Positions 1 through 7,649 are shown, numbered from the stretch's first letter. The stretch: 47,147 bases of DNA from an uncultured Lachnospiraceae bacterium (GCA_910587935.1 CAJUNP010000020.1:1-47147), one strand, 5' to 3'. Numbers and translations are program-made. The notes: generated from the letters alone by a model not told the origin.

Positions 1-2
1 GT

Positions 3-863
3 ATTCATCACTCCACCATAGACAATGAGAAACTGTTGGAATATGCGGCTCTTGCTGAGAGCGCTTCTTCCCACCCAATCAGCAAGAGCTTACAGCGGGC
101 ATATGGGAAAGAAATTGACAGGACTCGTGTGGCAGATATACAGGAAATCAGCGGAAATGGCGTGACTGCAAAAGTAGATGGTATGAAGGTTGCAGCCGGG
201 AACGACAAACTGATGAAACACTTGAACATTCCTTACCAGGACTGTCACCAGACTGGAACGATTATCCACATGGCAATTAATGGGAAATATGCAGGACATA
301 TCGTAATCTCCGATATTATAAAACCTCATTCTAAGGCGGCAATTGCGGAATTAAAGAAAGCCGGGGTAGATAAGACCGTCATGTTGACCGGGGATGCAAA
401 GAAAGTGGCAAATCAGGTTGCCGCATCACTTGGAATTGATGAGGTTTACAGTGAGCTTCTTCCGGCTGACAAGGTAGAAAAGGTAGAAGAACTTCTGCGG
501 GTGAAGTTAGGCAAAGCAAAGCTGGCATTTGTTGGCGACGGTATCAATGATGCCCCTGTGCTTTCCAGAGCGGACATAGGTATTGCTATGGGCGCAATGG
601 GTTCAGATGCGGCAATCGAAGCGGCTGACATTGTTCTGATGGATGACGATCCGATCAAGATAGCAAAGGCAATCAAGATTTCAAGGAAATGTCTGCGGAT
701 TGTTTATCAGAATATTTCGATGGCGCTTGTTGTGAAATTTGCCTGCCTTGCATTGGGAGCTGTGGGAATTGCAAATATGTATCTGGCAATCTTTGCGGAT
801 GTGGGTGTAATGATTCTTGCGGTACTGAATGCAATCCGCTGTCTGTTTGTGAAAAAACTGTAA
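3..863 (+). CDS. Zn/Cd/Pb-type P1B ATPase, C-terminal part (5' end outside window)
   Basis: The reading frame is open from the first bases, so this is the 3' part of a longer gene; 286 residues are visible. It exports a heavy metal across the membrane using ATP. Visible parts are the nucleotide-binding domain with the P1B His-Pro signature (SSHPISKS), the MLTGD motif, the hinge VGDGINDAP and two final membrane helices. It closely resembles the intact pump encoded at 36888-38759, so the two are paralogues. The phosphorylation-site DKTGT and the CPC membrane motif lie upstream of the window. A decayed ArsR regulator follows, suggesting a second, eroded metal-resistance locus. Metal specificity is inferred from the paralogue, not seen directly. 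Confidence 0.93.
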   Translation: MHHSTIDNEKLLEYAALAESASSHPISKSLQRAYGKEIDRTRVADIQEISGNGVTAKVDGMKVAAGNDKLMKHLNIPYQDCHQTGTIIHMAINGKYAGHIVISDIIKPHSKAAIAELKKAGVDKTVMLTGDAKKVANQVAASLGIDEVYSELLPADKVEKVEELLRVKLGKAKLAFVGDGINDAPVLSRADIGIAMGAMGSDAAIEAADIVLMDDDPIKIAKAIKISRKCLRIVYQNISMALVVKFACLALGAVGIANMYLAIFADVGVMILAVLNAIRCLFVKKL

Positions 864-938
864 GGAGGGGTTCCTTTGATGAATATCAGGACAGTTATTT
901 TTACAAAGAATTGAAGGGGAGCGATTTGTATATATTAA

Positions 939-1172
939 CGGAAATTTTTTAGCTGCTTTTCATGTGTTGGTGATTTGGCAGAGCAGCTTGGAATTACACA
1001 GTCTGCGGTGTCCCACCAGCTACACCTTTTAAAGTCAAATAAGCTGGTGAGGAGGCGCAGGGATGGAAAAATGATCTTTTATACTTTAGTGGATGAACAG
1101 GCGCACTTCGGCATCACTTACTCGTATGGGACTTACACCAAAAACGGAGGTTACGCTTCAAAAAATTCTTGA
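939..1172 (+). pseudogene. ArsR/SmtB-family regulator remnant
   Basis: After an in-frame stop, the frame encodes the recognition helix and wing of an ArsR-family metal repressor (CVGDLAEQLG, TQSAVSHQL, then a basic stretch and MIFYTLVDE). This matches the intact regulator at 36230-36601 almost position by position. The N-terminal half is missing and the C-terminus runs into unrelated sequence (after DEQ). There is no credible start codon or ribosome binding site. It is most simply a remnant of the regulator that once went with the upstream ATPase. Confidence 0.75.
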
Positions 1173-1197
1173 CAACTGCATCGAGGTTCGATATAAT
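1169..1197 (+). promoter_or_regulatory. Sigma-A promoter of the PadR-DUF2812 pair
   Basis: A perfect TTGACA (1169-1174) lies 17 bp from a perfect TATAAT (1192-1197). This is one of the best promoters in the window and is placed about 45 bp upstream of the PadR start. The spacer carries the first of two operator-like repeats. Confidence 0.85.
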
Positions 1198-1216
1198 ATA
1201 CATCGAGGCTCGATAT
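1179..1216 (+). promoter_or_regulatory. Twin operator-like repeats at the PadR promoter
   Basis: Two 16-bp copies, CATCGAGGTTCGATAT (1179-1194) and CATCGAGGCTCGATAT (1201-1216), are separated by 22 bp start to start, about two helical turns. Each contains an inner dyad (ATCGA...TCGAT). One copy lies between -35 and -10 and the other over the transcription start, as expected for an autorepressor. PadR is the likely ligand; that is inference. Confidence 0.7.
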
Positions 1217-1242
1217 ATTGAAGCGAAATAGTGAGGATGCCT

Positions 1243-1566
1243 ATGAATAGTAAAATAAAAAGAATTTATGTACCTATGACAGAAAGCGGCTTTTACATTT
1301 TATTCTGTCTCCAACAACCTCAGCATGGCTACGGAATTAGTCAGCAGGTCAGGCAAATGACAGGTGGAGAGTTAATCATTAGTGCAGGAACAATGTACGG
1401 AACGCTTTCTAAAATGGAAAAAGATGGCTTAATTGCTTTTGAGAGAGAGGAAGAAAAAAGAAAACTTTATCGAATTACCGAACTCGGAAAAGAAATCTTA
1501 CATCTTGAGATTAAACGTATAGAGCGATTGTATAAGAATAGCAAAGGAGAGGAAATAAATGAATAA
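1243..1566 (+). CDS. PadR-family transcriptional regulator
   Basis: A 107-residue winged-helix protein of the PadR family. The signature is YILFCLQQPQHGYGISQ followed by SAGTMYGTLSKMEKDGLI and a YRIT.LG wing. PadR proteins of this size are usually repressors that control their own operon. The ATG at 1243 is chosen because GTGAGG sits 6 bp upstream; the frame also offers GTG 1231 and ATG 1237. It overlaps the next gene by 8 bp, so the two are translated together. PadR-DUF2812 pairs are common in Firmicutes, where the membrane partner may sense or respond to envelope or drug stress; the inducer here is unknown. Confidence 0.9.
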   Translation: MNSKIKRIYVPMTESGFYILFCLQQPQHGYGISQQVRQMTGGELIISAGTMYGTLSKMEKDGLIAFEREEEKRKLYRITELGKEILHLEIKRIERLYKNSKGEEINE

Positions 1567-2110
1567 CAAAAAAACTGTAATACGCTTTTTTACCATTGTA
1601 GATTATGAAGAGGAAGAAATTTGGTTGCATAATCAGCATATGAATGGCTGGAGACTGGTAAAAATGATTCCCCCTTGTTTCTTTATTTTCGAAAAGTGTA
1701 CGCCAGCGGAAGTAGCATACCGACTGGATTATAAAAACAATTCGGAAACCAGTAACTATTTCCAGATTTTTAGAGATTACGGTTGGGAATATATTGGTCG
1801 TTGTGTTGGATGGCTGTATTTTCGTAAACCGTCAACAGAGATGGATTCCGAGCGTGATGGCGAAATATTTTCCGATAATGAATCAAGAATAGATATGATC
1901 GACCATGTGGTAAAAACTCGTTTTCTTCCAATTTTAATAATCTTTCTATGCTGCGTTCTTCCGAATTTTATAAGAAGCATAGAAACCAATGACCCATTTA
2001 CAACCGTGTTCACCGTGTTCTTTGCAATCATGACCCTGCTATATATTTATCTGATTGTTTATTGTGGTTTGAAATTGCGAAAGTTAAGGAAAAAATATAG
2101 AAATGATTAA
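1559..2110 (+). CDS. DUF2812 domain membrane protein
   Basis: A 183-residue protein with an N-terminal DUF2812-like soluble domain (residues about 5-90: FFTIVDYEEEEIWL, NGWRL, YFQIFRDYGWEYIG). An acidic linker follows, then two membrane helices (about 121-138 and 147-172) and a basic C-terminal tail. DUF2812 proteins are regularly encoded directly after PadR regulators. The start overlaps the end of padR. No biochemical role is established that I know of. It could be a membrane partner or target of the PadR circuit. Confidence 0.82.
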   Translation: MNNKKTVIRFFTIVDYEEEEIWLHNQHMNGWRLVKMIPPCFFIFEKCTPAEVAYRLDYKNNSETSNYFQIFRDYGWEYIGRCVGWLYFRKPSTEMDSERDGEIFSDNESRIDMIDHVVKTRFLPILIIFLCCVLPNFIRSIETNDPFTTVFTVFFAIMTLLYIYLIVYCGLKLRKLRKKYRND

Positions 2111-2184
2111 ATACATGTATATAATTGGGGTATCAAAATAAAACTGGTGAAATTATTAAAGTTACTCTGAAAACATAAGATATG

Positions 2185-2226
2185 AAGTCTCCTACAAGAT
2201 TTTTCGTCTCACAGGAGACTTTCTTA
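2185..2226 (+). terminator. Rho-independent terminator after the PadR-DUF2812 operon
   Basis: AAGTCTCCT and AGGAGACTT form a perfect 9-bp stem around a loop of about 19 nt and are followed by TTCTTAT. It is about 75 bp past the DUF2812 stop. The T-tract is modest. Confidence 0.6.
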
Positions 2227-2481
2227 TATTCTGATATATGTAAGACCGCAAGGCAGGTTGCCCTGCTCCTGCAACTGTCTGAGCCTGTTTCTGACGCTTT
2301 CCTTTTCGGGCGGTTTTGGCGGTCTTCTTTTTTTCTTGACCCGTCGTTCCCACTCGGCAAGGCTGCGGTTATATTGTTCAACAACGGCTTCGGCTTCTCG
2401 GTAGGTTATGTGCAGAACGGCAAGCAAGAACTGCTTAAAATGTAATCTATCACAACGGGATTCATCACTGACCTCTTTCTT
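2224..2481 (-). pseudogene. Unrecognised basic protein fragment, possibly from a mobile element
   Basis: An open frame of up to 86 codons with no ATG; it could start only at a TTG near 2427. The translation is strongly protein-like: a conserved-looking helix (HFKQFLLAVLHITYREAEA), then a Lys/Arg/Pro-rich stretch (VKKKRRPPKPPEKESVRNR) and RQLQEQ. I do not recognise the family with certainty. The composition and setting, between eroded genes, suggest cargo left by an integrative element. No integrase, att site or terminal repeats were found nearby. Confidence 0.35.
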
Positions 2482-2484
2482 TCA

Positions 2485-2666
2485 AAAGTAAAGCACATCT
2501 TTTAGACGCAAGCAATCAGCACTTCATGTCCGTTCCGACTATCCGGACCGTCAAGGGACGAGTAGTATTTTTTTGCAAAAGCTTAAGCATGTGGAATTTT
2601 TCCGGGCAGTGGCCAGGGGACTTTCCTGATGAAGGCGAAAGCGCCCCTGCTGTAAAATGATCTTGC
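2485..2666. other. Intergenic stretch with an imperfect hairpin
   Basis: There is no gene here. At 2614-2649 an imperfect hairpin (CAGGGGACTTTCC against a near-complement) lies just past the end of the MerR gene. It lacks a T-tract on either side, so it is not called a terminator. Confidence 0.3.
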
Positions 2667-3485
2667 TTATCCAGTAATGGGGATTTCAATCTGCACAATA
2701 TAGTCCTCAATCCGGTCAATGACATTTTCATTAATGCCCATTTCATAGGAAAATCCATGGAGATTCAATTTATGTTCTTTTGCATAATTAAGAATTTTCT
2801 GGTACCGCTTTGGGATACCGTCCCATTTCCCTTTATGGAAAGCCCGCAGATATTTTCCGCTGGGCATGATATGCAGGCCGACCTGATAGGGAAGGAAAGG
2901 AATTTCAATGAAAAGTTTGGAATAATTTTCAAAGCTGCCATTTAGCAGGCTGTTAACGGAGATCATAGAGCCATAGGAAGCTTTATGGAGACGTCCAAGC
3001 TGGTATTTTTCGGTTTCAGCGGTAATCAGTTCCACTTCCTGTTCAAAGGAGGTATTCCGGTCTACATCCACGGTGACCAGGCAATGCTCCTCTTTTTCAA
3101 CGATACTGATTTCTGATAAGTCCATAGTCAGCAGGGTGTCCATATTCTGGTGATGCGTACATAAAGTTGTCCGGACTGCCTGCAGGTGGGTAATCTGCAT
3201 GTCAAGGGCTTTGATCTTTTCTTCCAGAAGGCATTTTAAACTGGCAGCGGATCGGTTTTTTATGAAGCCCTGTATTTCATTGATGGACACATCCAGTTCC
3301 CGCAGCAGCAGGATGGTTTCGAGGACAGGGCTTTGGTGGTAATTATAGCAACGGTATCCGTTTTCGGGGTTGATGACAGCCGGTTTGAACAGCCCGATCT
3401 CATCATACCACATCAGAGTCTTTTTGTTGATGCCGTGCATGGATGCAAATTGGCCGATTGTGAGAAGCTTGTCTTTCTTATTCAT
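2667..3485 (-). CDS. MerR-family multidrug-responsive regulator (BmrR-like)
   Basis: A 272-residue regulator. The N-terminal MerR winged helix (about 5-75) reads LLTIGQFASMHGINKKTLMWYDEIGLF and continues with NGYRCYNYHQ. A dimerising coiled coil follows (about 78-118). The C-terminal half resembles the GyrI-like/BmrR effector-binding domain that binds drugs. It is encoded divergently from a MATE pump across a MerR-type operator with a 19-bp spacer, so it probably activates the pump when a ligand binds. The ATG at 3485 is preferred because GAGGTGACC precedes it; a GTG two codons upstream is embedded in that ribosome binding site. The drug recognised is unknown. Confidence 0.9.
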   Translation of the reverse strand: MNKKDKLLTIGQFASMHGINKKTLMWYDEIGLFKPAVINPENGYRCYNYHQSPVLETILLLRELDVSINEIQGFIKNRSAASLKCLLEEKIKALDMQITHLQAVRTTLCTHHQNMDTLLTMDLSEISIVEKEEHCLVTVDVDRNTSFEQEVELITAETEKYQLGRLHKASYGSMISVNSLLNGSFENYSKLFIEIPFLPYQVGLHIMPSGKYLRAFHKGKWDGIPKRYQKILNYAKEHKLNLHGFSYEMGINENVIDRIEDYIVQIEIPITG

Positions 3486-3515
3486 GGTCACCTCATAGAA
3501 TAATTTAAAATCGTA

Positions 3516-3546
3516 TTGACCGTACAGTTACTGCATGGTCTATGAT
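3516..3546 (+). promoter_or_regulatory. MerR-type promoter and operator for the MATE gene
   Basis: TTGACC (3516-3521) and TATGAT (3541-3546) are 19 bp apart, the over-long spacer that MerR-family activators untwist. The spacer is nearly filled by a 23-bp dyad (3518-3540) with half-sites GACCGTACAGT and ACTGCATGGTC around a central T. Only two pairs of positions break the symmetry. Spacing, position and dyad together strongly support control by the divergent MerR gene. Confidence 0.9.
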
Positions 3547-3590
3547 ATCATATACAGGAAACAAATACAAGGAAAACGGAGGAAAAATTT

Positions 3591-4922
3591 ATGGAAAGCT
3601 CAAATGTATATGAAAAGCCTGTTACACTGAAAAACATCCTGAAATTTGCCGTGCCAACGATTGCAATGACGGTATTCATGTCTTTTTACACGATGGTTGA
3701 CGGGCTGTTTGTGTCGAACCTGATTGGAACGAATGCGCTTTCTGCCATCAATCTGACGGCGCCCATTATCCAGCTTGTTACGGCAATCTCCACCATGCTT
3801 GCTACCGGGGGTAGTGCGGTCATCATGAAAAAAATGGGAGAACAAAAGTGCGAGGAAGCAAAGGAGGATTTCACTTTTCTGATTTTGGTGAATGTCATTG
3901 TAGGGATTGTCATGTGTACAGCTGGGTATCTGGCAATGGATCATATTTTTGCCGGCATGAACCTTTCCGCAGATGTAGAAGGGTATTGTGTGGAATATTT
4001 AAGCCGGTATCTGTTATTTACTGTCCCGATCCTCCTGATGAATAATTTCACGCTTTATATGATTGCGAGTGAAAAGGCTAACCTTTCCCTGGTCTGTTCT
4101 GTAACAGGCGGTGTCTTGAATATGGCGCTTGACTATGTGTTTATTGCCGGATTCGACATGGGGATCAGCGGGGCAGCGATTGCGACAGGGCTTGGATATT
4201 CCGTGACGGCGGTTGTAGGATTGTTTGTTTTCAGCCGGAAAAAGAGCTTTCTGCATTTCAAAAAACCTGTGTTTCGGTTTAAAGTTCTTACAAATGCGGC
4301 TGCAAACGGATGTTCAGAGATGGCGACCGCACTCGTTACCGGGATCATTACAATGATGTTTAACTGGACGATGCTGCATTATGTGGGTGAGGATGGGATT
4401 GCTGCGGTCACCATTATCATGTATGTGCTGATGTTTGCAAGCTCCCTTTATACAGGATATTCTTATGGCGTGGCTCCGATGCTCAGTTATTATTATGGGG
4501 AACAGAATCATGAAAAGCTAAAGAACCTGGTTGCAGTCAGCATAAGAGTGATTGCAGGGATTTCCCTTGTGACGGTTGCGGCTTCCTTCCTTCTGACAAG
4601 GCCGCTGGTGTCCGTTTTTGCCCGCCCGGACAATCCGGTGTATGATCTGGCAGTAACTGGAAATAGGATATGTACCATAGCGCTTCTGTTTATTGGTTTT
4701 AATATTTTTGCCAGTGGGATGTTTACCGCATTATCTAATGGAATAGTCTCGGCTATTTTGGCATTTTCAAGGTCATTTGTATTTATGCTGATCACGATGA
4801 TCGTGCTTCCACTTATTTTAGGTGTGAATGGAATCTGGCTGGCAACTCCTGCAGCGGAATTGATGGCGCTTGCATTGTCCGTTTTTGTGTTCTTAAAATA
4901 TAGGAAGAGGTACGGTTATTAA
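3591..4922 (+). CDS. MATE-family multidrug efflux transporter
   Basis: A 443-residue, very hydrophobic protein with about 12 membrane helices. It shows MATE features: an N-terminal bundle beginning LKNILKFAVPTIAMTVFMSF, then TMVDGLFVSNLIGTNALSAI, with a homologous second half. MATE transporters expel cationic drugs or metabolites in exchange for Na+ or H+. Its length and N-terminus are closest to the MepA-like branch. The start has GGAGG 7-8 bp upstream. Transcription is set by the divergent MerR-type promoter, so it is likely drug-inducible. The substrate is not predictable from sequence. Confidence 0.92.
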   Translation: MESSNVYEKPVTLKNILKFAVPTIAMTVFMSFYTMVDGLFVSNLIGTNALSAINLTAPIIQLVTAISTMLATGGSAVIMKKMGEQKCEEAKEDFTFLILVNVIVGIVMCTAGYLAMDHIFAGMNLSADVEGYCVEYLSRYLLFTVPILLMNNFTLYMIASEKANLSLVCSVTGGVLNMALDYVFIAGFDMGISGAAIATGLGYSVTAVVGLFVFSRKKSFLHFKKPVFRFKVLTNAAANGCSEMATALVTGIITMMFNWTMLHYVGEDGIAAVTIIMYVLMFASSLYTGYSYGVAPMLSYYYGEQNHEKLKNLVAVSIRVIAGISLVTVAASFLLTRPLVSVFARPDNPVYDLAVTGNRICTIALLFIGFNIFASGMFTALSNGIVSAILAFSRSFVFMLITMIVLPLILGVNGIWLATPAAELMALALSVFVFLKYRKRYGY

Positions 4923-5057
4923 GAGGACGCTATGGGTGAGCAGGACGTGCTGAAAATGCAGCAGAGAAAGCATTTGCCAGTGTTTTTCCCGCTTGCATAC
5001 TGTCGTGTTGGTATACAGAAAAATGATAAAAACGGAAGGACTTCTTGGTAAATTTTA
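4923..5057 (+). other. Intergenic stretch, no gene seen
   Basis: This joins the MATE gene to the thiamine leader promoter. No convincing ORF, hairpin or repeat was seen. The MATE gene has no obvious terminator of its own here. Confidence 0.4.
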
Positions 5058-5086
5058 TTGACTTTCGATTCCATATCACCTATACT
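5058..5086 (+). promoter_or_regulatory. Promoter of the thiamine leader
   Basis: TTGACT (5058-5063), a 17-bp spacer and TATACT (5081-5086). Transcription would start near 5093, just ahead of the leader RNA elements, leaving a leader of roughly 235 nt before the first start codon. Confidence 0.75.
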
Positions 5087-5092
5087 ATTATG

Positions 5093-5186
5093 CAAGCAGG
5101 GGGACTACAGTGTAGTTGAGAAGGCAGAACCTGCCCCTTTTTGTTTTTAACTGAATAAGATTGATATGTGTTTGCGAGGGAACTGA
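5093..5186 (+). ncRNA. Possible upstream, degenerate TPP aptamer
   Basis: The first leader segment resembles a TPP aptamer in order. It has a GGGG strand, a small ACTAC/GTAGT stem, TTGAGA (consensus CUGAGA), CCCCTTT, AACTGA and finally GCGAGGGAA (consensus GCGUAGGGAA). The last block is also the 5' strand of the better aptamer downstream, so the two could not both fold. Pairing of the outer stem is short. An alternative reading is a small terminator hairpin (GGCAG-AAC-CTGCC then T5GT5). Confidence 0.35.
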
Positions 5187-5250
5187 ACAAGTTGAAAAAG
5201 GTAAGACCTGACCTCTTGACCTGTCGGCTAATACCGGCGTAGGGAAGCAA
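5172..5250 (+). ncRNA. TPP (thiamine pyrophosphate) riboswitch aptamer
   Basis: The 3' half carries the TPP-box hallmark: GACCTG, then GGCTAATACCGGCGTAGGGAA, here split as CTAATACC and GGCGTAGGGAAGC. The 5' half supplies AGGG, a short AACT/AGTT arm and TTGA, and TTGC pairs with GCAA to close P1. An extra AGGT/ACCT hairpin fits the variable P3a arm. TPP binding should favour the downstream terminator. It sits directly upstream of fused fragments of tenA, thiD and thiE, which are classic TPP-controlled genes. Confidence 0.85.
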
Positions 5251-5275
5251 TTTCTTACGCCGTACTGCTTCTGAA

Positions 5276-5309
5276 AGAGCTTCTGATGATTTGGAAGCTC
5301 TATTTTTTT
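5276..5309 (+). terminator. Riboswitch-controlled intrinsic terminator
   Basis: AGAGCTTC (5276-5283) and GAAGCTCT (5294-5301) form a perfect 8-bp stem followed by A and seven T. It lies between the aptamer and the start codon. A competing CGGCGTA/TACGCCG pairing (about 5236-5262) uses the aptamer's 3' strand and could act as the alternative fold. Confidence 0.8.
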
Positions 5310-5329
5310 ATCACGAAGAGGAAAAGAAA

Positions 5330-6142
5330 ATGTCATTTATGGAAGGTATTTTGAAACAGAATATATCTGTCTGGGACAAGTGTATCGCTACTATGTTTGT
5401 GCAGGACATGAAACACGGAAAGCTCCCTGCTGAAGATTTTAAGGAATACATGGTACAGGATAGTATCTATCTGAAAAATTATGCCCGTGTGTATGGAAAG
5501 GCAATATACCATGCGGAGACATTGAGGGAAATCCAGCTTTATTATTCGATCCTGAACTTTGTTACGGATTATTCCGGAAACTTGCAGAGGAACCGGAAAG
5601 CCGGAGATCAGGATATTGGGATTTCATTCAGGATTATGCCGATGACCGGTATGCTTTCCACACCGTTTGATGGGAAAGAAATCTGTCATTTTGACACTGT
5701 CCGGATCAATACGAAAAATACGCATGGGACAGGCTGCACATTTTCCTCTGCTGTTGCCTCACAGCTTGCCAGAGGCGTAAACTTACGGGAGGCGGTTCAA
5801 AAAGCAAAGGATTATGTGACTATGGCAATTGAGCATTCTCTTGACATTGGGAGAGGCAGTCGAGCAGGCAATCATCGGCGGCTGTACTTTGGTACAGCTC
5901 CGGGAAAAAATATTTCGTCATTGGATTTTTATGCTCTGGCACAGGAAATAAAAAAGGTTACTGACAGTTATGGCATCCCGCTTATCATAAATGACCGTAT
6001 TGACATTGCTATGGCAGTGGGAGCAGATGGGGTGCATATCGGGCAGAAGGTTATTCCTGCGAATATTGCCCGGAAGGTTATTGGCCAAGATATGCTGCTC
6101 GGTGTTTCTGCGGTAATTGCCGAGTCGGATATAAAAAAATAA
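5330..6142 (+). pseudogene. Chimeric TenA/ThiD/ThiE fusion left by deletions in a thiamine operon
   Basis: One 270-codon frame strings together pieces of three thiamine genes. Residues about 1-84 are the N-terminal third of TenA (thiaminase II): SVWDKCIATMFVQDMKHG, then QDSIYLKNYARVYGKA. Residues about 113-177 are the C-terminal end of ThiD (HMP-phosphate kinase), including NTKNTHGTGCTFSSA. Residues about 190-270 are the middle of ThiE (thiamine phosphate synthase), including PLIINDRIDIA and GADGVHIGQ. None is complete: TenA lacks its catalytic C-terminal region, ThiD its N-terminal sugar-kinase fold, and ThiE both ends. A good GAGG site precedes the ATG, so a protein may be made. I judge it a deletion scar rather than a working enzyme. 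Confidence 0.8.
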
Positions 6143-6255
6143 GCTTCCGTATTAAGGGCACTGTTTTTGGGAAAGGAATAGGATGCGTTGCGACAACCAC
6201 GAAAGAGGATACTCCCATCAGGATGTATAAATCAGGCTCATTCGTGGAAAAATAA
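6136..6255 (+). pseudogene. Short orphan coding remnant
   Basis: In the frame next to the chimera, about 39 codons read as a plausible protein C-terminus (FGKGIGCVATTTKEDT, PIRMYKSGSFVEK, stop). There is no start. An A-run (about 6131-6138) at the end of the chimeric frame would allow it to have been continuous with ThiE-like sequence before a frameshift. I do not recognise the family. Confidence 0.35.
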
Positions 6256-6282
6256 GCATTATTTTTTCATGGAGATAAGCAT

Positions 6283-7128
6283 ATGCATAATTCCTTTTAT
6301 GGCTGGTATCTAAAATGCCAGTCTGATACACAGACTTTAGCGGTAATACCTGCCGTCCACAACGACGGGAACAGCCGTACCTGTTCTATTCAGGTTATTA
6401 CGGATCATAATGCATGGACGGTTACGTTTACTGCCGATTCTTTTCGACGGACGGGGAGGAACATTATCATTGGAGAGAACCGGTTCGGTGAAAGAGGTAT
6501 TCATCTTGCAATACACACGCCGGAACTAACCATTAGGGGAAATTTGCATTTTGGCCCTCTTTACCCATTAAAATATGATATTATGGGACCGTTTGCGTTC
6601 GTGCCGTTTATGGAATGCCGCCACAGCGTGCGGAGTATGCGTCATTCGGTTACGGGAAATGTGTGGATTAATCGGGAAAAATATTCTTTTCGGAATGCAA
6701 GGGGATATTGGGAAGGGGACCGGGGCAGGTCATTTCCGAAAGAGTATATATGGACGCAGTGCTGCTTTAAAGGAGGCGCCTTAATGCTGTCAGTGGCGGA
6801 TATCCCCATGATGGGCGCTCACTTTACGGGTATTATAGGAGTTGTATTATGGCAGGGGAAAGAGTACAGAATAGCAACTTATCTGGGAGCCGGAGTTGTT
6901 CAGATTCAAAACAAAACAGTCCAAGTTAAACAGGGTGGTCTGGAACTGGAGGCGCGGCTGCTGGAAGCGTCTGAACGGCCTCTCAAGGCTCCGGCGAAAG
7001 GGAACATGGTAAGGACAATTCACGAAAGTGCCTCCTGTCGGGCGTATTACCGATTTTGCAAAAAGGGCCGTACCGTATTTGCCTTTGAAACGGACAGGGC
7101 GTCTTTTGAGTTTGAATATTTTTCCTGA
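6283..7128 (+). CDS. Tocopherol-cyclase-like protein
   Basis: A 281-residue soluble protein of the tocopherol-cyclase-like family found in Firmicutes. It opens with HNSFYGWYLKCQS and carries blocks rich in Trp, Gly and aromatic residues (GPFAFVPFMECRHSV, GYWEGDRGRSFP, YIWTQCCF). In plants the family cyclises quinols. The bacterial versions are uncharacterised and may bind or modify a lipid or polyaromatic ligand. There is no signal peptide. GGAGAT lies 6 bp before the ATG. It converges on the XRE gene with 12 bp between stops. Function in this organism is unknown; the family assignment is from overall pattern. Confidence 0.7.
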   Translation: MHNSFYGWYLKCQSDTQTLAVIPAVHNDGNSRTCSIQVITDHNAWTVTFTADSFRRTGRNIIIGENRFGERGIHLAIHTPELTIRGNLHFGPLYPLKYDIMGPFAFVPFMECRHSVRSMRHSVTGNVWINREKYSFRNARGYWEGDRGRSFPKEYIWTQCCFKGGALMLSVADIPMMGAHFTGIIGVVLWQGKEYRIATYLGAGVVQIQNKTVQVKQGGLELEARLLEASERPLKAPAKGNMVRTIHESASCRAYYRFCKKGRTVFAFETDRASFEFEYFS

Positions 7129-7140
7129 TTGCGTGAAGGG

Positions 7141-7446
7141 TTAATGTTTCAATCCCTTAATGATTGCTTTAATGTTCTGGAGCTGGCTGGCATCTAAAGC
7201 GTTTAAATCCCTTATGATTTCCTTATATTCCGGGTAGTTAATATTATTATCGAAAAATTCCGACGGAGTGACGCCAAGGTATTCACAAATATAGAAAAAT
7301 ACCTGCATGGAAGGAAAACCGTTCCTGTTTTCCAAACCGTTAATGTATCCGGAACTCTGGCCAATTGTTAGACTCATATCTCGCGCTGAGACACCTTTTT
7401 CAGTTCTTAATTTTGTCAGCCGTTCATAAAACAGATCTTCAAACAT
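7141..7446 (-). CDS. XRE-family helix-turn-helix regulator
   Basis: A 101-residue protein. The N-terminal HTH_3/XRE domain (about 8-63) shows LTKLRTEKGVSARDMSLTIG, then a recognition helix SSGYINGLENRNGFPS and the closing LGVTPSEFF. The C-terminal tail of about 35 residues is helical, perhaps for dimerising. It reads away from the second MATE gene, so it may regulate itself, that pump, or both. A promoter with 17-bp spacing lies 40-70 bp upstream and is followed by GTACGATACAAT, a possible operator. Confidence 0.85.
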   Translation of the reverse strand: MFEDLFYERLTKLRTEKGVSARDMSLTIGQSSGYINGLENRNGFPSMQVFFYICEYLGVTPSEFFDNNINYPEYKEIIRDLNALDASQLQNIKAIIKGLKH

Positions 7447-7484
7447 AAGTCATTCACCGCCTTTTATGTATGATTGTATCGTAC

Positions 7485-7513
7485 ACAATATTAAAATGTA
7501 TTTGATTTGACAA
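7485..7513 (-). promoter_or_regulatory. Promoter of the XRE regulator
   Basis: On the minus strand, TTGTCA (complement of 7508-7513), 17 bp, then TATTGT (complement of 7485-7490). The sequence just downstream, GTACGATACAATC, recurs loosely on the plus strand as GATTGTATC at about 7531-7539 and may be the XRE operator. Confidence 0.6.
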
Positions 7514-7620
7514 TATGTTTTAAGAAGAATATCCGATTGTATCAGATTGAAAAAAGGTAATAAATGATCTGCCAAGATATGGAGGATAGAAATTCAGATT
7601 TGAAGCGACCGATACATGTC

Positions 7621-7649
7621 TTGTCACTGGTGGATGATGTTGTTATAAT
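7621..7649 (+). promoter_or_regulatory. Promoter of the second MATE gene
   Basis: TTGTCA (7621-7626), a 17-bp spacer and a perfect TATAAT (7644-7649), about 58 bp ahead of the start codon. Confidence 0.7.

Noticed and set aside
2224..2481. Remnant named as a specific relaxase, transposase or ICE gene
   Set aside because: The sequence looks protein-coding and basic, but I cannot place it in a family with confidence, and no integrase or terminal repeats are nearby.
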